Source: Duganella zoogloeoides
GTDB taxonomy: Bacteria > Pseudomonadota > Gammaproteobacteria > Burkholderiales > Burkholderiaceae_D
Direction of reading: 5' to 3'
Assembly: GCF_034479515.1 (NCBI RefSeq)
Contig: NZ_CP140152.1
Coordinates: 496,001-560,000, forward strand
DNA length: 64,000 bases
Shown: positions 58,653-64,000 of the stretch, one piece after another
How positions within the stretch are numbered: position 1 is the stretch's first letter
How the letters are laid out: each line of letters opens with the position of its first letter
Translations under genes and position numbers: made by a program
The notes under the pieces: model-generated
The model's database searches: none
What the model saw: only the letters and a program-made list of their open reading frames with translations
Told to the model about the DNA's origin: nothing

Positions 58653-59285
58653 ATGCCCGCACTCCCCGCCGACCACGTCTCGCCCGCCATGCTGGCGCTG
58701 GCCGCCAGCGGCGAGCGGCGCCATTACCCGCGCCGCACCCGCTTCATCAGCGAGGGCGACGAAGGCGACGCCATCTTCGTGATCCTATCCGGCCGGGTCA
58801 AGGTGTTTGCCAGCGACGAACAAGGCAAGGAATTCCTGTTCGGCACCTACGATGCCGGCACCATCCTCGGCGAGATGGCGCTCGACGGCCAGCGCCGCAG
58901 CGCCTCGGTCGAGGCGCTCACCGACGTGCAGTGCGCCGTGGTGCCGATCACCGTGCTGCGCCAGCGTATCGCCGACGATCCCGTGTTCACGCTGGAACTG
59001 ATCCGCACGCTGATCCAGCGCAGCCGCAATACCACCACTTTTTCGCGCCGGCTGGCGCTCGACAGCGCCTACCAGCGCCTGGCCGCCATGCTCAACGAAC
59101 GCGCTGTCATGCGCGACGGCCAGCGCGTGGTGGCCGAGGCGCTGAGCCAGCAGGCCATCGGCGAGCGCATCGGCGCCTCGCGCGACATGGTCTCCAAGCT
59201 GTTCAAGGAACTGGTCAAGGGCGAATACCTGCGCCACGACAAGCAGCAGATCGTGTTGCTGCGGCCGTTGCCGGCGCGGTGGTAG
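58653..59285 (+). CDS. Crp/Fnr family transcriptional regulator
   Basis: A 210-residue regulator. The cyclic-nucleotide-binding beta-roll covers about residues 15-115, with the phosphate-binding cassette GEMALDGQRRSASV (G73, E74, R82, S83), close to the cAMP-binding consensus. The dimer helix is followed by a winged helix-turn-helix (SQQAIGERIGASRDMVSKLFKEL, residues 165-187). No Cys cluster for an Fe-S centre is present, so it is Crp-like rather than Fnr-like. CGGAGAAC precedes ATG 58653. It is the first gene of a tightly packed four-gene cassette whose second gene is a nucleotide cyclase homologue. Confidence 0.92.
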   Translation: MPALPADHVSPAMLALAASGERRHYPRRTRFISEGDEGDAIFVILSGRVKVFASDEQGKEFLFGTYDAGTILGEMALDGQRRSASVEALTDVQCAVVPITVLRQRIADDPVFTLELIRTLIQRSRNTTTFSRRLALDSAYQRLAAMLNERAVMRDGQRVVAEALSQQAIGERIGASRDMVSKLFKELVKGEYLRHDKQQIVLLRPLPARW

Positions 59286-59305
59286 CGCGCCGGATACGCG
59301 GTGCC

Positions 59306-61165
59306 ATGGGGCGCTGGCGTGACGGTCGTCGCGCTGTGCTGGCGCGCCTGGCAGGTCGGCGCGAGTCAGCGTGGGCGCCGCGGTTGCGGCGACTCGCGCT
59401 GGTGCCGGCCGTGGTGCTGGCCTGCCTGGCGCTGGCTGCCACGGCGCCGCTGCAGCGGCTGGCGCTGCCATGCCTGGACCTGGGCTGGCAGCTGTTGCGC
59501 GGCCTGCCGCCTGCCAACGATGAGGACAAGGGCCGGCAGGTGCTCATCGTCGGCATCGATGAGGCGTCGATTGCCGCCAGCGGCAAGCCATTTGCCCTGA
59601 TGCACGGCGAACTGGCGCAATTGCTCGATGGCCTGCGTCTCGGCGGGGCCAGCGCGGTCGGCCTCGATCTCGTGCTGCCGCCCCGCAGCCACGCCGCGCT
59701 GCTGCCCGGCGCCAGCCGGCAACTGGCGCTGGCGCTGGCATCGGTGCGCGATCACGGCATGCCGCTGGTGATCGGCGCGCCGCCCACGGCTGCGGCTGCC
59801 GCCGATGATGCGGCGCGCCTGTATGCCGCCATCGTTGGCGAAGCGGGGCTGGCATCGTTGCAGGTGCCGCAGGACGCGGACGGCGTGCTGCGCCGGGCGC
59901 CGGTGGTGGCGGCGGGCGCGGGCGCCGCCACGCAGGGCGGCTGGCCGGCGCTCAGCGCGCAACTGGCGGCGCAGCTGGGCGCGCCGGTGCGCGCCGGTTA
60001 CGTCGATTTCCGCCTCGGCGCACCATTCGATTACGTGTCGCTGGCGCATGTACTGGCGTTGGTGCGCCAGGGCGACCATGACCGCCTGCGCGCCCTGTTC
60101 GGCGCCCGCGCGGTACTGGTCGGCGCCATCCTGCCCGACCAGGACCGGCAACGCTTGCCCGTGGCGCTGGCCGGGTGGGAACGGGGCACGACAACGGCAG
60201 GCGTGGTATTCCAGGCGCAATTGCTGCGCAGCCAGCTGGCGCAGCGCATGGTGCAGCCGCTGTGGCTGGCCGAGGCGGGCGCCGCGCTGGTGGCGGGGCT
60301 GCTGCTATGGCGGCTGCGCCACCGGCCGCGTGCCGCCACCGTGGCTGCTGCCAGCGTGGCCGTGCTGGCAGCGATGTTGACGCTGCTGGGCCTGTACTAC
60401 CGGTGGCTGGCCCTGCCGCTGGCCTGCTGGCTGGTGCTGCTGGCGGGCGTAACCTGGTGCTGGTGGCGCGCCTACCGCGACCAGCGCGCCGGCCAGCGCC
60501 GGCTGCGCAGCATCTTTGCCGGCTACGTCAGCCCGGCCATACTCGAGACCATCGTCAGCGGCGACCTGCGCGCCGGCCTGGCCAGCCAGCGCCAGCCGCT
60601 CGCCTTCCTGTTCGCCGACCTGCGCGGCTTTACCGCCCTGTGCGCAGTGCTGCCGCCGGAACAGGTGATCGCGCTGCTGAACCGCTACTACGCCGCCATC
60701 ACGGTGCCGCTGCACCACCACGGCGGCACCATCGACAAGTTCAGCGGCGATGGGGTGATGGTGTTTTTCGGCGCCCCCGCACCCAGCGCCAATCCTTGCC
60801 GCGACGCGCTGCTGGCGGCCCACGGCGTGCTCGCTGCCCTGGCGCTGCTCAATGCCGAACTGGCGCGCGAAGGCAGGGCGCCGCTGCGCGCGGGCATTGG
60901 CATCGCCTACGGCGACGCCGTGCTCGGCAACGTGGGTACGCCCGAGCGCCACGATTACACAGCCACGGGCGCCGCCACCGCGCTGGCTGCCCACATCCAG
61001 CAACACTGCAAGCGCACGCCCCACGCGCTGCTGATGGCGCGCGAAGTGCTGGTGCGCGCTGCGCTGGCGCCCGCAGCTGCCGCCGGCTACGTGCTGCTGG
61101 ACTGCCATCTCGACAAGCATGGCCAGGTGGCGCTGGCCGCCTACCCCGATGTGAAAGGAAGCTGA
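59306..61165 (+). CDS. CHASE2 domain - class III nucleotide cyclase
   Basis: A 619-residue membrane protein. One helix near residues 28-47 is followed by a periplasmic CHASE2 sensor (about 50-310, with IVGIDEASIA, ADGVLRRAPV, AVLVGAIL). Three close helices (about 319-337, 344-364, 367-388) lead to a cytoplasmic cyclase domain (about 430-600). The metal-binding D438 (FADLRGF) and D482 (SGDGVM) and K478 are kept. The segment that normally reads GDxVNxAARL is GAATALAAHI, with A559 and H563 replacing the transition-state Asn and Arg. Activity is therefore doubtful. ATG 59306 is used; a GTG at 59279 that overlaps the previous stop is an alternative. Stop and next start share a base. Confidence 0.9.
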   Translation: MGRWRDGRRAVLARLAGRRESAWAPRLRRLALVPAVVLACLALAATAPLQRLALPCLDLGWQLLRGLPPANDEDKGRQVLIVGIDEASIAASGKPFALMHGELAQLLDGLRLGGASAVGLDLVLPPRSHAALLPGASRQLALALASVRDHGMPLVIGAPPTAAAAADDAARLYAAIVGEAGLASLQVPQDADGVLRRAPVVAAGAGAATQGGWPALSAQLAAQLGAPVRAGYVDFRLGAPFDYVSLAHVLALVRQGDHDRLRALFGARAVLVGAILPDQDRQRLPVALAGWERGTTTAGVVFQAQLLRSQLAQRMVQPLWLAEAGAALVAGLLLWRLRHRPRAATVAAASVAVLAAMLTLLGLYYRWLALPLACWLVLLAGVTWCWWRAYRDQRAGQRRLRSIFAGYVSPAILETIVSGDLRAGLASQRQPLAFLFADLRGFTALCAVLPPEQVIALLNRYYAAITVPLHHHGGTIDKFSGDGVMVFFGAPAPSANPCRDALLAAHGVLAALALLNAELAREGRAPLRAGIGIAYGDAVLGNVGTPERHDYTATGAATALAAHIQQHCKRTPHALLMAREVLVRAALAPAAAAGYVLLDCHLDKHGQVALAAYPDVKGS

Positions 61166-61986
61166 TGGACAAGCGATGGACTGGATGGCTGCTATTCTCG
61201 GCGCTGACCGGCTCGGTGCTGGCGGCACACGCCGCGCCGCTGCAGGTAACGCAAGTGCACGGCACGGTACAGCAAGGTGCGCGCAGCGTGCGCCTGCTCG
61301 ACATGCTCGACGATGGCGCCAGCCTGACGCTGGCCGAGGCCGCCATACTGGTGGGGTGGGACGCGCAGTCGGACCGGCGCTATGTGTTTGCCGGTCCCTC
61401 CCGCGTAACGCTGACCGTCAACGGCCCGGTACTGGCCGGATCCGGCAGCATGCAGGTGCTGGCGCCGCGCCGCCCGCTGCGCGCCGCCCCGAACGAGGCG
61501 ACGGTCATGGCCGGCGCCATCATGCGCTCGGCCACGCCGTCCGCGCCGGCGCCAGCCCATGCCGCGTTGTCACCGGCATCGACTGGCGCGCCGGCACAGC
61601 AGGCGGACCGGGTGCTGCCGCTGGCGCTGGCGACGTTCAACTGGCGCAACCGGCCACACATCGGTGACTGGATTTTCCGGCTCCACGACGGCAGCGGCGC
61701 GCTCGTGCACGAGGCCACGGTGGCGGCGCCGCGCTACCGCCTGCCGCCACAGCTGCTGCTGGCGCCTGCGCAGGCTTACCGCTGGTCGGTGGCCTGGCAC
61801 GATGGCAGCGCCGTGGTGCAGGGCCCTTCCCAGCCGGTGCAGACGATGGCGCGGCAGCCGGTGGTCATGCCGGGTGCGCACGCCAGCGCCGCTGAACGCG
61901 CCGGCGCGGCGCTGCTGTTGCGCGACAACGGCCAGCTCGAACAGGCGCGCCAGCTGGCGCCGGCGCTGCTGGATGACACGCCATGA
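61165..61986 (+). CDS. Exported FecR-like protein
   Basis: A 273-residue protein with a signal peptide (MDKRWTGWLLFSALTGSVLAAHA). The first mature half (TQVHGTVQQGARSVRLLDMLDDGASLTLAEAA ... VFAGPSRVTLTVNGP) resembles a FecR-type beta domain. After an Ala/Pro linker comes an Ig/Fn3-like part (WIFRLHDGSGALVHEATV ... AYRWSVAWHDG). No transmembrane anchor remains, so it would be soluble in the periplasm. AAAGGAAG precedes the ATG, which overlaps the cyclase stop by one base; the CHAT gene overlaps its end by 4 bp. FecR-like proteins are commonly found beside CHASE2 proteins; role is unknown. Confidence 0.78.
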   Translation: MDKRWTGWLLFSALTGSVLAAHAAPLQVTQVHGTVQQGARSVRLLDMLDDGASLTLAEAAILVGWDAQSDRRYVFAGPSRVTLTVNGPVLAGSGSMQVLAPRRPLRAAPNEATVMAGAIMRSATPSAPAPAHAALSPASTGAPAQQADRVLPLALATFNWRNRPHIGDWIFRLHDGSGALVHEATVAAPRYRLPPQLLLAPAQAYRWSVAWHDGSAVVQGPSQPVQTMARQPVVMPGAHASAAERAGAALLLRDNGQLEQARQLAPALLDDTP

Positions 61987-64000
61987 GCGGGCCGGCCTGG
62001 CCCGGGTCGCATTCACTGCGCCGGCAGCAGGGCCGCGCTGCGCTGGCGCTGGCCGTGCTGCTGTCGCCAGCCATGGCGCCAGCGTCGGTCGCAGCCGCGC
62101 CCGTGTCCGCGCCCGTGTCGGCAGCACCATTGCGGGCGCAGGTCGAAGACCTGGCCGGTTCCGGGCGCTACCGTGCGGCGCTGGCGCAAGCGGAACCGGC
62201 GCTGGCGCTGGCCGAGCGCAATTTCGCATCCGGCACGCCGGCGGCGCAGATGGCGCTGCTAGAAGCCCTGTACGCCGTTGGCCACCTGCGCTACCTGGCC
62301 GGCGACGCGCAACTGGCACTGCAGCATTACAGTCGTGCGCTGGCCGTCAGCCAAGGCGTTGCGCCGCAGCTGGCGCTGCGCTGGGCACCGATCCTGGTGC
62401 CCGCTTTTGACGAGCTGGCGAAACGGCGCGGCGCCCATGCGCTGGCCGTGCAACAGCTCGCACCCGTGCTGGCCTACCCCGGCATGGAGTCCGCCGCCGC
62501 CTGGTCGTTGCGCTTCGATGTGCGCAGCCGCCTCGGACGCGCCGCCCTGCGCGCCGGCGACGCGGCAGTGGCGCAGCGCGAGCTGGCGCTGGCCTTCGAG
62601 GAGCGCGTGGCGGCGATCGGCATCACGCTGCAAACACCGATCATGGTGGCGCACCAGCGCCAGGTGCGCGGCGACCTGACCACCTTGCGCAACGTCCAGC
62701 AGCGCATGCTGGAAACCGTGGGCGCCCTGGGCCAGACCCGCCAGATCAGCCGTGACGATGGCCGGCCTGCACGCGATTATGCGGTGCGCCATGACTGGCT
62801 CGAAGCCGATACCCCCGCCGCCAACCTGGTACGGCTGCACGCAGCCGAGCCGGAATGGCTGCTGGCGTTTTATCACGGTGCGTTTGCCGACTACGCGCGC
62901 AAGATGCAGCAGGTGCCGCAGGAGGAGGGCTATGTCGAACTGGAAATGGAATACGCCGTATTCGGCGCCTACCTGTCGGCTGCGGGCCGCTGGGCGCCGG
63001 CCGCCGAGGCCATCGTCCAGGCATTGCGCCTGAATGCGCTGCGCTTGCCGGCAGAGCAGGCGTACCTGACGCCGGATCACATGGTGGCGGCATTGGCCAC
63101 GCGCCGCGCGCTCGTGCACCTGGCCGTATCGCACCAGCTGGCAGCCGATGCTGCCGATGCAGCCGGTACTGCAGGCGCCGCCGGCGTGCGCACCGTGGTC
63201 GGCGAACTCATGCAGATCAAGGAACTGTCCGGCGCTGTACGCCTGGGCCGCGCCGCCGCCCTGCGGCAGGCACTGGCGGCAGGTTCGGACCCTGTCGAGG
63301 TCGTGCTGGCGGCGCTGAACCGGCTCGACCCCAATGCCTCGTTCGAGGCGTATGCGCAGTACAGCAACCTCGACTTGCAACTGCAGACGCTGCTCGTGCC
63401 CTATACGGCGCCGTTGACGCTGACGCCCGGCGCCCGCCTGCTGGCCCAGGTGCAGGGCGCACTCGGTGACGAGGTGCTGCTTGCCTACAGCGTCCATCAA
63501 CCGCTCGACTTTGCCACGATGACGTGGCAGCCGCCGCGCTACCTGGGCCAGCTGGTCAGCGCGCAGCGCGTCACCATGGCGGAGCTGGGGCCGGCCGCAG
63601 CCATCAACGCGGAGCTGGCCGACTGGCGCGCGGCCCTGCTGGCGGGCGCCGCCACCGAGCACGCAGGCGGCGCAGCAGCAGCCACTCCCGTTGCCGCCGT
63701 TGCTGGCCTTGCCGACGCATTCGGCGTCGAGGCTGTCGCCGCGGGCGGTTCCGACGTGCCGTATCGGCGCCTGTTACAGCCCTTGCTGGGCAAGCGCGCC
63801 GCCGCCGCGTCCTACGTGGTGTGGCCCGATGCCGAACTGGCGCAACTGCCGTTCGAGGCGCTGGTCGATGACAGCGGCCAGTACCTGCTGGCGCGCGGTC
63901 CGTGGCGTTACCTGGGCGCGGTGCGGCAGTTGCTGGCGGCGCCGTCCGCCAGTCGCAGCGGCGGCGCTGCCGTGGTGCTGGGCGCCCCTGATTTTGACGC
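61983..64000 (+). CDS. Exported helical-repeat CHAT domain protein, 3' end beyond window
   Basis: An open frame of 672 codons from ATG 61983 (overlapping the previous stop as ATGA) to the window edge, without a stop. A signal-peptide-like segment (GRAALALAVLLSPAMAPASVAAAP) follows a basic stretch. Residues about 50-580 are Ala/Leu-rich amphipathic helices, TPR-like in places (LAGDAQLALQHYSRALAVS). From about residue 590 a CHAT domain begins: ASYVVWPDAELAQLPFEALVDDSGQYLLARG, then the YLGAVRQLL strand and AVVLGAPDF. CHAT domains are caspase-like peptidases of clan CD. The catalytic His and Cys are expected beyond base 64000 and cannot be checked. Confidence 0.85.
   Translation, partial: MSGPAWPGSHSLRRQQGRAALALAVLLSPAMAPASVAAAPVSAPVSAAPLRAQVEDLAGSGRYRAALAQAEPALALAERNFASGTPAAQMALLEALYAVGHLRYLAGDAQLALQHYSRALAVSQGVAPQLALRWAPILVPAFDELAKRRGAHALAVQQLAPVLAYPGMESAAAWSLRFDVRSRLGRAALRAGDAAVAQRELALAFEERVAAIGITLQTPIMVAHQRQVRGDLTTLRNVQQRMLETVGALGQTRQISRDDGRPARDYAVRHDWLEADTPAANLVRLHAAEPEWLLAFYHGAFADYARKMQQVPQEEGYVELEMEYAVFGAYLSAAGRWAPAAEAIVQALRLNALRLPAEQAYLTPDHMVAALATRRALVHLAVSHQLAADAADAAGTAGAAGVRTVVGELMQIKELSGAVRLGRAAALRQALAAGSDPVEVVLAALNRLDPNASFEAYAQYSNLDLQLQTLLVPYTAPLTLTPGARLLAQVQGALGDEVLLAYSVHQPLDFATMTWQPPRYLGQLVSAQRVTMAELGPAAAINAELADWRAALLAGAATEHAGGAAAATPVAAVAGLADAFGVEAVAAGGSDVPYRRLLQPLLGKRAAAASYVVWPDAELAQLPFEALVDDSGQYLLARGPWRYLGAVRQLLAAPSASRSGGAAVVLGAPDFD

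Overview
The window is a 64-kb stretch of high-GC, gene-dense bacterial chromosome. Gene content and order point to a betaproteobacterium of the Burkholderiales, most likely Oxalobacteraceae (Massilia / Duganella / Janthinobacterium type). The supporting signs are the fmt-def / LysM-dprA-smg-topB block, a topoisomerase III with a lysine/alanine-rich tail, dusB-fis, ruvCAB, coq7, rplM-rpsI, a DUF2145 protein, and family-typical housekeeping genes. The genus is inferred from recognition, not from a search. I saw no rRNA, tRNA, CRISPR array, prophage or intact insertion sequence.

Layout. 1-4.6 kb: the end of a class II glutamine amidotransferase, a degenerate EAL/HDOD signalling protein and an ABC exporter pair. 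4.6-10.7 kb: cobalamin-dependent methionine synthase (metH, minus strand), a small secreted protein coupled to a DUF2145 protein, and a nitroreductase. 10.7-18.2 kb: fmt-def divergent from LysM-dprA-smg-topB; a 161-bp multi-hairpin inverted repeat lies between the LysM gene and dprA. 18.2-27.4 kb: an unknown Ser/Ala-rich protein, a chemotaxis receptor, a 0.35-kb nested repeat array, then four minus-strand ABC genes, one of which is a permease fused to an M1 metallopeptidase. 27.4-32.9 kb: an unknown protein, coq7, osmC-like, rplM-rpsI, argC, erpA and anmK. 33-45.5 kb: an M23 endopeptidase divergent from tyrS-dtd-PEBP-phosphatase, dusB-fis, purH, ruvCAB with a DUF188 gene, YbaN-like, ThuA-like and DUF2147 proteins. 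45.6-53.5 kb is more accessory: an exported alpha/beta hydrolase, a LysR regulator, a flavin-nucleotide-binding-type protein, a YheO/DauR-like regulator beside a hydroxyaspartate/threonine ammonia-lyase, and two tandem paralogous methyltransferases. 53.6-58.5 kb: valS and two unrecognised exported proteins.

The most interesting part is the right edge (58.6-64 kb). A Crp/Fnr regulator, a CHASE2-class III nucleotide cyclase, an exported FecR-like protein and an exported helical-repeat CHAT (caspase-like) protein are packed with 1-4 bp overlaps or very short gaps. The layout suggests an envelope sensor whose cytoplasmic cyclase domain may talk to the Crp-like regulator, with a periplasmic protease-like effector. 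The cyclase domain keeps its metal-binding aspartates but has lost the usual transition-state Asn and Arg. The CHAT gene runs off the window, so its catalytic residues cannot be judged.

A second theme is repeats. A roughly 95-bp palindrome (arms beginning GGGGTCAGTGCCGACATT) is duplicated at 20.4-20.7 kb together with a copy of the end of the neighbouring peptidase gene, and a half-copy sits at 49.36 kb.
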